From assembly GCA_000827265.1 (NCBI GenBank), contig KN834806.1, positions 1 to 26,158 on the forward strand: a stretch of 26,158 nucleotides of DNA, read 5' to 3'. Origin of the DNA: Collybiopsis luxurians FD-317 M1. Lineage: Eukaryota; Basidiomycota; Agaricomycetes; Agaricales; Omphalotaceae. The notes beneath the pieces were generated by a model. The model was not told the origin of the DNA. It saw only the letters and a program-made list of their open reading frames with translations, and did no database searches. Position numbers and translations under genes: made by a program. Below, piece after piece: positions 1 through 9,955 of this stretch (the stretch's first letter is position 1; each line of letters begins with the position of its first letter).

Positions 1-501
1 GTACCCTCTGATTACCACCAATTTCTGAAGGTCTTTTCAGCTGAAGAAGCCTCTAGACTTGCAGAACACCGTCCTTATGATATGAAGATTTTTACAGAGA
101 ATGATGAATTACCACCAATAGGCAAGTTATATAACATGTCAGAAACAGAACTCAAGGCATTAAAAACCTATATTGATGACATGTTAGCCAAAGGATTCAT
201 CAGACCCTCAACATCACCCATTGGAGCGCCTGTACTCTTTGTGAAAAAGAAGGATGGGAGCTTAAGGCTTTGTGTAGATTATAGGGCTCTCAACAGACTC
301 ACCCGCAAAGACAGGTATCCCCTACCACTTATAGGAAATTTAATTGACCAACTCAGGCATGCTAAAATATACTCTAAATTGGACCTCAGGGATGGATACT
401 ATAACATTCGTGTTGCAGAAGGACATGAATGGAAAACAGCATTTAGGACCAGATATGGCTCCTTTGAGTATCTGGTAATGCCATTTGGATTAACCAACTA
501 G
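1..501 (+). mobile_element. Ty3/Gypsy reverse transcriptase, N-terminal fragment
   Basis: The frame is open from base 1 and runs to a TAG at 499-501. It carries the start of a Ty3/Gypsy reverse transcriptase: a spacer containing [20 protein letters not shown], then [11 protein letters not shown], then [14 protein letters not shown] with its catalytic-motif-1 aspartate, then VMPFGLTN. The homology stops at FGLTN, where the family continues with A-P-x-x-F-Q. The YVDD box, RNase H and integrase are absent downstream. The 5' end lies outside the window. The element is therefore truncated just before the ERG8 remnant, probably by insertion or deletion, and cannot be autonomous as it stands. Confidence 0.93.
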
Positions 502-565
502 ATCCGGACCAACCTGACTTCATCTCTATCTAAAGAGGGGTGGTTTATGAAATTTGTGTGGCTTG

Positions 566-2370
566 TCATAGTCCCTCGACATTGTTGATAGATTCCAGTC
601 GAGCTCCCTGTGTCACGCTCTCTTCCCCAGAAAGTGGGAAGACGTTATGGTTACTCCAAATGTACTCGATACATTCTCGAGGCCATTCGTCAGGTTGACA
701 CTCTTGCGGTTCACACACAAGAACCCATATAACATTGGATCCTCCCTCTATCGCAAGGTTATCAGAAGAATTTTGGAATACTTGTAAGGAACTCACCACC
801 CGAGGTGCCCCCTCCTATTACACCTGCTTGACAGCAGCACATGTAAAGAAGCTGCTCTGGGGGTTCAATGAGAGCTCTGGCGAGTTGGAGCATCTCTCAC
901 ATATTTTTCCTGATCGCCTAAGATTCATACTGACCATTGGTCTTGAAGAAAATCAGAAGGAAAATAAAGATAAAATACCTTTGATACCTTGTGCACTTGA
1001 TAAAATCCAGCAGCGACTTGAGCTTCGAATTGGTCAAAAGACAGGTCGGCAATCCACTAAAGGCAAGGATTAGAGACTGATTTCCTCAGTACAAATGTTG
1101 CAAAACTTGCTTGTATGGGTTGTAACAAAGAGATAAACTTAACAGTGGAAGCATAAATTCTGGGATCTTGGGTATGAAGGATGCTTAGATGTGAAAGAGA
1201 AGAAACTAAAGATTGATTCAGTTGGTCAAGACTAGTCCACAGGGCATGTGCTATAACATCAGAATCAATAATTGAACCAACCAAGGAAAAACAATATAAA
1301 TTAACCCTTGTCAGGGTCATCTTTACACCATTGGAGGACCTTTCCTACTAGCAATGGAATGTCACTTCCATGATCAATATTAGCGAGCATTATGTGCGTC
1401 AAAGGAGGGAAGCGAAACAGCTTGATACGCTGATTCCATGCCGCATTGTCTGGTGAAATGATAGATAAGATTGATCTAGACTGAAAGACATTTAGAACAG
1501 AAATATAATGAGAACTTAGAGCAAGTATGCATACAGAAAGATCGTTCATGACACCAGGATTAAATTGAGTGTACAAATTACTTCCAAAAATTGCGGCGGC
1601 TACATCAAACCCACAGCCGACCTTACCCTGGGCTAAACAGTGAACAGACTGTGAAAGATTATGGATCAATTGATGGATGTTTCCCTGATCTTCTAAGAAA
1701 GCCAATGGGGCGACAACTTGGAGGTGGACAAGCAGAGTGGAGACTAGGGATCCAATCAACGCAGCAGAGGAGCTGAGGCCAGTCTTATGAACCTGAGATA
1801 ATGTTACTCCCTGAGAATAAAATGGCTGCATGCTGGACAGGGCAGATAATGTTTGAGATAGATTCTGAGCAGATAGAGCAGACAGGTGTTATAAATTCCC
1901 TTCAAAGTCCGATATATGTTGACACACCTGGCCCCTTTGTGAGTAGAAGTCATTATCTCCTATGATGGCAATATCCAACCCATTTGCAAGGACTTGATTA
2001 ACAGCTTCATTGCCCCGAAATTTCAAAGCAACAGATATGGTGTGCTGAAGAGCAAGCTGAACAAAATTGTTGCTGCTCATGCTAAGTGTTGCGATTTTTA
2101 GACAAATTAGGCAGGTAAGTAATATAGGTTGACCTCTTACTTTGTTTGCAGAGCCTTGACTGTTGTTGAAGAGACAGAATAGGACCAGTTCAAATTGCTG
2201 AACTGAGGGGAACAGACTTGAATTACATTTGAGCCACACAAAGATGATATGACAGTATAAATTTTTGAAGATGTCGAAATCACAATGCCAGAATAAGCTG
2301 AATCCAGTACGAGATATCCGCCAGCAATGAGCACCATTCCAAGAGCAGACACAACTGTAGGCTGGGACAT
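566..2370 (-). pseudogene. ERG8: Phosphomevalonate kinase (ERG8-like), degenerate copy
   Basis: In the mevalonate pathway this GHMP kinase phosphorylates mevalonate-5-phosphate. Reading on the minus strand from ATG at 2370: exon 1 2370-2141 (VLIAGGYLVLD), intron 2140-2082, exon 2 2081-1928 (DNDFYSQR), intron 1927-1865, exon 3 1864-1306 (VHKTGLSSSAAL and GKVGCGFDVAAAIFG), intron 1305-1251, exon 4 from 1250 (LLQPIQ), a poorly resolved stretch, IEPPEQ near 860, intron 796-748, last exon 747-566 (VIWVLV; TGA at 568-566). All three GHMP motifs are damaged: SALGMVLIAGG where the family has SAPGKVL(I/L)AGG, GLSSSAAL for GLGSSAAL, and a last motif reading GTSGEGGSN for GVPGAGGYD. Two in-frame stops interrupt it, TGA at 899-897 and TAG at 920-918. 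Identification as Erg8 is firm; loss of function is inferred from the stops and motif loss. A functional copy presumably exists elsewhere. Confidence 0.88.
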
Positions 2371-2960
2371 TTCAGAGTTTCTCAAGAGTAAACTGAGCAC
2401 AGGTATCTTGACTTTATACGGTAAGCTGAGTACCCTTTTGGAGTTTATTCCTGAGTTAGATACGTTTGGGTCTTATTATGTGGTTTGACACATGGTTTGC
2501 TTGAGGGAGTAGTCATAATTGAGCCAATCCAACTGCAGATAAAGTAGTGAAAACCAGTGAGTGGTTTAGCGCATTTAGCGATTCCAGGCTGAAACAAAAA
2601 TGAAAACCGCTCATTTCCGCTTGGAGATTTTCCCACCAGAATTTTCCCTGCATATAGGTATTTCCCTGCACAGAGGCCTGGGTAACGGAAAATAGGGTCG
2701 AGTTCATCAGTTCTAGCCTGATCATGAAATCTGTACTTGCTACAGGCAGGTCTCGCCAAATCCCAGTCTGCTCCCTCCCCAGCTAAAACTTAGGTTGTCC
2801 CATTTTTGTTTTCAAATTTCATACTTTGAGTACATGAATTTAAATGGCATACGCATGTATTTCTTCTGTTCTTCATAAGTATATAGAGTTCAAAGCTCCT
2901 GAGATAGGTACAGTGATTTCCCCGCACGCCTCCTAGTTTCTTTAGGATCTTGCAATTGGA
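2371..2960. other. Gene-poor stretch upstream of the ERG8 remnant
   Basis: This stretch would be the 5' flank of the ERG8-like gene. A minus-strand open frame of about 104 codons (2445-2759) and an overlapping one exist, but I recognise no domain and see no splice-consistent continuation, so I do not call a gene. It may be part of a dispersed repeat, which I cannot test here. Confidence 0.4.
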
Positions 2961-3650
2961 ATGAAGAACATGCTTATTGCACATCAACATCACAACTTGA
3001 GAAATCTCCTCAAAAGATTGCCTTCAATTTTGGAGCTTGAAGTCTCAATGATGGAATTGACAGTAGCTTCACTGTCCTATTGTCCGCCAGTTCCGAGGCC
3101 CTCCTACTCTTCCTCCAGCATCGTTTTGGAAACATCGATACTCCTGGAGGATGACTGAACAGCAGATCTCATTGTACATGTGATAAATGTAAAAGAGATT
3201 CCCTGCCTCGGTCTGGATTTGAGCCAATTGCTACCGACATCTATCAGAGCTTATCTCTGCTTCATTTTAATCCATAATCAACTATCCTTGAATGCGCAGG
3301 AATTAGAAAGCAAGAATACACCTCCAACACCAGCAGTGATCCAGAATTTGCCACCTGTTTCCCCTTCTCTTCCGGCGCTTAGCTCAGGATGTTTAGAATG
3401 CTTTGGGAAGCCTTACAAATGCGGACTTGAGCTCAAGCAGAGAGCTTTTCCATTTCCGTGTATGGCAAACGTTTGGGCTAGACATTCATCCAAAGAATTT
3501 CGTACAAGTAATTTATCACAAAATGCATATCTATTCAGCAGTTCTGAACACACTGTTTTCTTTTTATCTGTCATTTGTGTTCTGTGCATGACATATCCAA
3601 CGTCCAGAAATTACCTTGTCCAAATCGAGCTACCTGTTTAAAAAACCCCC
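2961..3650 (-). other. Possible 3' exon debris of the fork head gene
   Basis: On the minus strand, downstream of the fork head exon copies, a short piece reads RNSLDECLAQTF near 3510-3470. It could be an eroded version of the fork head recognition-helix segment (IRHNLSLN in the family). The match is weak and I could not define exons. The plus-strand frame at 3180-3641 looks like a chance frame. Beyond this I see nothing supportable. Confidence 0.2.
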
Positions 3651-3729
3651 AAAAAGATAACATGTGGTGAATTGATGCCTGAAACATGTTATGTAGTGAA
3701 ATACCTACAATTTCTGTATGGAAGCTTAC

Positions 3730-4375
3730 CTGCCACTTCTTATTTGCACTGTATCTGTAAAATTCAAAACATTGTTCAATGACACAATAAATTTCTCATA
3801 GTGTAAGCATATGATTAGGACTACCCACAATGGCCAGCTGAACTAGTGCACATAGCATTGCTGAGGGTCTTTGACCAGGTGGTGGATCAGGGAGAGCATT
3901 CAAACTGGCTGCAACATCAGCAGGGAAATTGTTCATCCATTGAAGAATTTCTATATTTGTGTCATGCCTGGTTCGCTGATTGTAGCAGGATGCTAGAGGC
4001 CCAGGAGAAGACATGTCCAAAGTCCAGAACTTTCCTAGCTGGCCTGCCCATCTGAACTCCATTCTCAATGATAGGATACAGTGAATCGATTTCTAGAAAT
4101 TTAATTAGCAAGATTAAGCCTTAAGCCTCCCCGAAGACCTGTTCACCTGCCACTTCTTGTCTGAGTTATTCCTAAAGAATTCAAAACGCCATTCGATACT
4201 GCAAAAAATTTCTTGAAGTGAGAGTCTATGATTTGAGCTACCCACAATTGACAGATGAATCAGTGTAGTTAATGTTACGGAAGGCTTCTGGCCCAGTGGT
4301 GGATCAAGGAGAATATCCAGGTTGACCGGGACGCCAGCGGGGAAGTTGTTCATCCAGCAAAGGATTTCTATGTTT
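3730..4375 (-). repeat. Tandem duplication of a fork head exon (offset about 417 bp)
   Basis: The exon ends at 4147 and 3730 lie 417 bases apart, and each exon starts with the same NIEIL(C/Q)WMNNFPA segment. The copies have diverged by many substitutions, so the duplication is not recent. Confidence 0.65.
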
Positions 4376-4390
4376 TCACTGCACTTAGCT
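3730..4390 (-). pseudogene. Fork head (winged helix) gene fragment with duplicated exon
   Basis: Two minus-strand exon copies encode the first two thirds of a fork head DNA-binding domain. The upstream copy (about 4375-4147) has MNNFPAGVPVNLDILLDPP, then LIHLSIVGSSNHRLSLQEIF, then IEWRFEFFR and KKWQ, and ends at a GTGAAC donor. The downstream copy (about 3980-3730) has MNNFPADVAASLNALPDPPP, LVQLAIVGSPNHMLTL, EIYCVIEQCFEFYR and KKWQ, and ends at a GTAAGC donor. Between LTL and EIY the downstream copy has an in-frame TGA (3798-3796). The family continues after W-(Q/K) with SIRHNLSLN and a wing; I found no clean continuation. The family is a nuclear transcription factor, but this locus looks like a broken tandem duplicate. 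The N-terminal exons are not resolved. Confidence 0.65.
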
Positions 4391-6030
4391 GATGCAAAAT
4401 CTCTAGTATCTCTTGCAACTATGGATAAAAAAATGAAAATGGACTGAGACTTATTTCATCCCAATTCTGAGCTCCAAAGATGCTAATTTTGGGGAAAGAA
4501 ACCTGAAAGCAAGTCAGAATGGTCAAGCAGGGAGGAATAGAATGTCACTCTGCCTGCTCTGTGGGTGCTCCCAAAGCATCTCTTGACCACTCGATTGGAG
4601 AAGTCACTTGTGCTTCATCACCGGTCAAGCTCAAAGATTTGTTGAAAATCAATGCTGAAACAAAGTCGCTCCTGGAATTTCTTGGGTTAATTTCCTGAAC
4701 CCCAGACAGCAGTCCAGAACATACCCATTTTCAGCTTCAGCCATCCACAGAGATGTGTCTGAATTACATGAATAGGCAGGGTAACAGCTGAAAGACCTCT
4801 GAGAAACACATATGCCATACAAGTCTGACATGCTTCTGAAAAACAGGTAATCGCAAGAGAAGGACATAGATGTTGCCACTTTATCAGGTATTCTGCATAT
4901 GTTTCAATTAGCCAATGTGATTCAGACTGTCAAACCTCAGCTTCTAATAAGATGGGAATGCACCAGACTGCATGTTCCAGCATGAACTTTGCACTCCGAC
5001 TGCTCCGATTTTGCTCCAAGAGCCAAGGCCATCACTTGAAGATCGAGGCAGGGAAATTTACAGATTTCCAAGAAATGAGAGATTCCAAGGTGGAGATCAG
5101 TGAACAATGGAGCTGCATCGTGACACTGAAAGATACCATAAGTTTTAATCGCCAGGGGGGATTTTTTGTGGTGGGGAAATCTTCAGCAGATAAATGGAAA
5201 GGAGGTGGTGTCTTTTCTCTCAAGGTTGATCAGGTCCCTTATTTCTGCCCATAGTGTAACTGGGTTCGCTAGTCATATATGGTACGAGATAAAGGTCTAA
5301 ACTGTTTGAATTTTTCTAGGGCGAACACTGCACGTACTGTAATAGACTGTAATATTTTTGTATTCAGTAGCAATCAATATGAACAAGAGGGAATGGGTAC
5401 CTATATAATAGATATGGAGTTTCTGTATCAAACACAGAGAAGATCCTTCAATGCGGGGAAATTGTGTTATGGGAGGATCTCGGTTCAATTGAATGTGAAT
5501 TGAATAGTGAATATGAGAAGCATTCGAAGATCTCTCACCAGCTTCATAAGGCAAACAGTCAATGTCTAGACCGCACTGAGGTAGTACTGGGTTCTTTGTT
5601 TTATCAGCTCTACATAGCAGTTAAATATCAGGTCAGCTAGAATTGACAACACACATGGAAGATCGGAGAAGTCATATTGTGAATGAGATCATGAAATTAT
5701 CTGACAATGCTTGTGTGATGCTGGTGTTCGGATCCAAAGACTCAGTGATCAGGGTCAGCAATGAGTTTTCGACTCTCACACGTACTCTTCAACCCTGAAC
5801 GCATCTCACCCTTCGAGCTTTTGAGCTATTAGTATTCGATGGAATTCTTTGAAATAGCTACAAGGATTAACAACTTTTATTGAACAATGCATAATGAAGT
5901 GCTCCCGATGCCACATCTCCCCAGGAAATAATGACACAATTTCGACTCTCAATCAGACCGAAACATATCATAAGTGTTCTAGGAGAGAATCGTCAATCCC
6001 AAATTCAAACATAGTCATACAATGTAATCT
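4391..6030. other. Long stretch without a recognisable gene
   Basis: Frames of 60-100 codons occur on both strands. Two may be exon fragments: plus strand 4525-4695, with IECHSACSVGAPKASLDH; and minus strand 4879-4649, with LWMAEAENGYVLDC. A third plus frame, 4952-5254, has no recognisable motif. The part from 5280 to 5640 is AT-rich. None of these shows a domain that I can name. They could be exons of the fork head gene or of a neighbour. Confidence 0.3.
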
Positions 6031-6312
6031 TTAACTTACAGTGTCTTCTAAGTTCCAAGATGCCGCTTGCTTGGCATCTGGCCTGCAGTTCGAGAAAATA
6101 TTGTCAACTTTTTCAATAAGGGATGCCACGGGAGGTAGAAGTTGAGGCTCTAGATGAAAAATTCTGAGTACAAGTGGGAAAATTGTGGTTGGCGGTTCCA
6201 TTTTGGGCTGATCATTGCAGACGTCAGGAATTGGCTTTGGCAGATCCCAAGTCTCCATCAGAGGGGGTGAAATAACAGTTTCCAGATAGCTATTTGACTG
6301 GCCTTTGTACAA
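6031..6312 (-). CDS. Orphan proline-rich exon-like fragment, unrecognised
   Basis: This minus-strand frame encodes about 90 residues rich in proline (SPPLMETWDLPKPIPD, EPPTTIFP, PQLLPPVASL). It ends near AASWNLEDT followed by a GTAAGT that could be a splice donor, so it may be an internal exon of a minus-strand gene lying between here and the fork head copies. I do not recognise the protein. The proline-rich composition would fit a linker or activation region, but that is speculation. Confidence 0.3.
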   Translation of the reverse strand: MYKGQSNSYLETVISPPLMETWDLPKPIPDVCNDQPKMEPPTTIFPLVLRIFHLEPQLLPPVASLIEKVDNIFSNCRPDAKQAASWNLEDTVS

Positions 6313-6654
6313 GGAGACTATTTTTCCAATTAATGGAAGGATTATGTAGCTAATTTGGTCGATTTATTCCTTACCTTCTTGAGAGATGGAGCATTCCTTT
6401 CCACCTTCAGGACCACATTTTTGCTTCTCCACGACAAAAATTAGACCACCTTGAATCAAGAGGTTAGAAATCATCAAACAAATCTAATCATGCAGTTGTC
6501 TACCTTGCTGATGGTACACAGAATCTTGATGTGCCAAACAAATCTTCCAGTGACTAAGCCAAGCACTTTTGTAATATCTCAATCCACAACTGAGTTTTAT
6601 CCATCTATTGCACAGTGCACATCTGGAAAAATACTCTAAAGCCCTGGCACCTAT

Positions 6655-7545
6655 AAACTAACTTGAAGAAGTTTAAGGGTGTCTAGGATGCCTGGGTGGC
6701 CTGGGTATTCTAGGGGCATTGAGGGTGCCAAGGGACACCCCCCCAATTCTTTGGAAACTCAGTTTTTTCAAGGTAGCCTGAATTTCCCTGTGCTTCTCTG
6801 AGGCATCCTGAGGGCCTCACAATATGAAAACAAAATAATAATATTCTTTGGTCTCTTCTTATACTCACTCTACTTGTTTTACTGTAGGTATTACTCTTAT
6901 CTTAATCTCTTATACTGAAGTAGTTTTAGTACTATATTTTGGATATTGTATATTGTATTATAGTGACTGTGAATTCTTGTTAGTTAACACCTTACAATAC
7001 ATTATCTTATACTATAAGATACTAGTATAAGCTTTGTATTAAGTTAATATACTCAAGTATAGTATAGTACAAGACCTATAAATATATATACAGTGTTTAT
7101 ACAATGAGTTATAATAATAATGAACATGTTTTGACCACGAGGAAATTTTTTTGATTGTAGACAGTTCATGGTGAGCACATCATGTGATTTATTTTGAAGC
7201 TCAAATCTGCAAGAATTTGCAGCCAAATAAAGGTTTTTATTGTGGAATTATCCAAGACTAATACATAACTACATATTTAAAATATAATTTTGTGTTATAT
7301 GTATCATTTGAAATACCTCTGTCCCAGGGATCCTCAGGGATCCCCTGAAAGCCTTCAGGAACTCCTGAGAATACTTCAGATATCTCCCAGAAAGCCCAGG
7401 AATTAGCTCAAAACCTGGGAATCCCAGGTAACCTGAGCAACCTAGAGTGCCTAAGGGTTCCTAGGAATTGGCCAATATCCTGGGAGTCCTCAAGCTTCCA
7501 GTACTTTCCTAGGCTGCCTAGGCTTTAAGTACTTTTCCAGATGCA
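6655..7545. repeat. CCTGGG/CCTAGG-rich repeat flanking an AT-rich core
   Basis: From about 6670 to 6815 and again from 7318 to 7545 the sequence is crowded with short, partly palindromic words: CCTGGG, CCCAGG, CCTAGG, CCTGAG, CTCAGG. Between them, 6830-7315, lies an AT-rich core with TATA/TAGTAT runs and no coding potential. The layout suggests one composite element or an old satellite-like block split by AT-rich DNA. I see no clear terminal repeats or target-site duplication. Confidence 0.4.
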
Positions 7546-8025
7546 CAGAGTACCCTGGAGGCATCGAATAGCTCCACATAAGGGTCTGCTCGAAGATCAG
7601 CAATCCTCTCCTGCATGGAAAGCTTGACTCTAGGTTTCGAGATGTTCTGACCAGTTCCGAGTGGAATATGAAACTGCAAAATACTGTGCAAAAAAAGTCA
7701 GACAGACTTCGAGGACAAAGACACAAGGAAACTGGAAATGGATGACTACTTATGGCTCATAGTAAGTTCCGTGCTGCTACTATTAAGGGCAAAAAAAACT
7801 GGCATATATAGGTTTTAAAACTTTCAAAATTTTATGAGAAGATGCAGGGAAATGAGCTCCTCTGAGAAGTTTTTTGATCAAGATTGTGAGTCCGATCACA
7901 ACAGATATTTACTCAATATCTGGACCACACTGAGCTGCTATCAATCTTTATAAACCAGCGTGTAGATCTTATTGGGTGTTCTGTTTCTATGCCTGCTCAC
8001 AACTTTTTCTGGCTGATTAAGCTGG
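7546..8025. other. Upstream region of the DUF6534-like gene
   Basis: No recognisable gene. A minus-strand frame (7490-7726) has no identifiable motif. The stretch would contain the promoter of the plus-strand gene starting at 8026, but I see no clear TATA or other defined element. Confidence 0.35.
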
Positions 8026-9955
8026 ATGTTGGCAAACTCAATTGACAATACGTACATTCATCGAGCATCCAGAAACATCTGTCCCAAGATATCATATGGT
8101 TTTTCCTTTAGTTTTGGTGCACTTTATGTCGCCATTACTGTTGCTGCTGGCCTTTTAGGAGGTAATTCCCCGACTCAATAGTTATCCAGACTCATTCATG
8201 ACTTCATTTAGTCTCTATAGTCCAGGGCTGGTATTACTTCAACCATCAGAGAGACAGCTGGCTGCTCCAAACTCTTGTCAGTATCATTGAGGGTGCTTTC
8301 AACAGCTTTACAGGTTGCAGCAGTCCTGGCATTTGATTCAATCCACCAAATCCTGATCACACACACAGGTGTCGAGATTGCCATTGATTCTTGCTGCCAT
8401 CTAAACAGCTTGCTGCAGGATTTGTCTATCTCGTGTCTTTCTCTGGGGAAACCGCAAAGCTCAAAACAGTTGTTTGGTAAGTCACCCATGCTCGTTTAAA
8501 GCTATGCCTCAAATTTCTGACCAGGAGCCTCCTGGTGTGCATCTGTTTTTAAATTTCTCTGCAAGCATCAGATTCAATCTCCACCTATGATCCCAAAGGT
8601 TGAGGTCCCTTTCACTGTATGTAACTTTCCAAATGTCCTTGCAAAATTTAATGGGCATTTATTTAGGGTCTGACTGCACTATTTGTTCAGAGGTACATAC
8701 TCTGTGTAAATGCATTACTTCTATGAGTTTTTATTTACTTACGGTATTTCACTTCAGCTACTGGATATACAGGATCTGGAAGTGTAAGTCCATGATCTAA
8801 CTAGATTTACTAGAGTTGAGATTGCACATTTTCCTTCTAGTAAGCGGATCCAAGGTCTGGCTAACCTCCATGGTTGTATGCATCATAACTTCTACCCAGC
8901 CTCGCTGTTTCTGAACAGATAAACTTAGTTATTGTTCATTATTGCAGAGTTTGGTGTGCATTCTTTTCCTGCCACAGTAGTAACTATCATCGCTCACTCA
9001 GACTCAGCATGCATGATAGGTTCTTTAGAATTCTCATCTGACTGATGGAATAGTTGCTGATGCAGTGATGCACTTTTCAGCATCTTTTCAGCTTTTGTAA
9101 TTATCAGGTCAGTCCCCGTCCATTTGCTCATGCAGGTTTCAACTCAACGCTGTTTCTTCCTAGCCTCCTTCATGTCCAGACCTTCGAGCAGCTGGCCTCC
9201 GAGCTGAAAGTAAAAATGATTGAGCATTTCGTTGTTTTCTGCACCTTATATGTTATTAGAATCTCTCTGTAGCAATCAATGTGCTTACTGCTACTGGAGA
9301 TCTTCTGATAACTGGCATCCTGTTGTTACTTCTGCAATCTGTAAAAAATGGATCTCAAAAGTGAGTAGGCCTTTTTCTTCAATCAAAATGCTGTTTGCTA
9401 AAATAGAACAGGTCTAATATAATGATCAATAAGCTTGTATGTTCCATTTCCCCTTCACCCTGGGCTGTCATGTTGCAAGTTCACTTTGAAAACCATGATC
9501 ATTAGATCCTTTTCACTGTCAATATGGGTGTATTGACTAGGTAAGACCTGGGATGCTTCCAGTCAACTTTTACTTTCAAACAACTGAAGTCGACCCTTGC
9601 TCATCTAGTCTCTGTGCTTTGGCATCATTGATTTCGGTACAGAGAATCTCAGTCTACCATTAACTCACTGGGTCACTGACAATGAATACCAGATCCTCGC
9701 TGCTCCCAGTACTTTCATTTACATGACATTCTTCTTCGCCATCGGAAGGTGTCAGTCAAAATCTCCATTGTTTTGTGATTTGATTGGATAACTTGACATA
9801 TATCAGTGTATACTAACTCTCTTATAGCAAGTCTTAATGTGCGAAAGATAATCAGAAAAGCAGGGGAAGGTGGGCTTGAATCAACTCGCATCCAAAATAT
9901 GAGTACTCCATATCTAGAAGATCATGATTACCCGAATTCTGAGGCAAGTCCATAA
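8026..9955 (+). pseudogene. DUF6534-like multi-pass membrane protein, damaged
   Basis: Splicing by eye gives the conserved order of the Agaricomycete DUF6534 membrane family. Exon 8026-8161 (SFGALYVAITVAAGLLG), intron 8162-8220, exon 8221-8280 (GWYYFNHQRDSWLLQTLV), intron 8281-8320, exon 8321-8368 (FDSIHQILITHT), intron 8369-8418, exon 8419-8476 (YLVSFSGETAKLKTVVW), intron 8477-8524, exon from 8525 (WSLLV). Later exons give YRIWKLSGSKVW across intron 8784-8840, VAINVLTATGDLLITGILLL (9269-9360), NKLILFTVNMGVLTS across intron 9437-9505, LCALASLIS (9609-9636), APSTFIYMTFFFAIGR (9693-9748), YTNSLIASLNVRK, and TAA at 9953-9955. Frame breaks follow WSLLV (a stop appears while LFLNFSAS continues in another frame), lie near 8900-9240, and fall before YTNSL. 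The family's function is unknown. The family call is good; pseudogene status is inferred from the frame breaks. Confidence 0.72.

Noticed and set aside
735..1073. 112-codon plus-strand open frame
   Set aside because: It lies antisense to the ERG8 remnant; the minus strand reads IEPPEQ, a 49-nt intron and family motifs there, so this is a shadow.
1591..1776. Plus-strand open frame of 61 codons
   Set aside because: Antisense to the GHMP motif exon of the ERG8 remnant.
3180..3641. 153-codon plus-strand open frame
   Set aside because: No domain, no splice-consistent partner and poor codon sense; probably chance.
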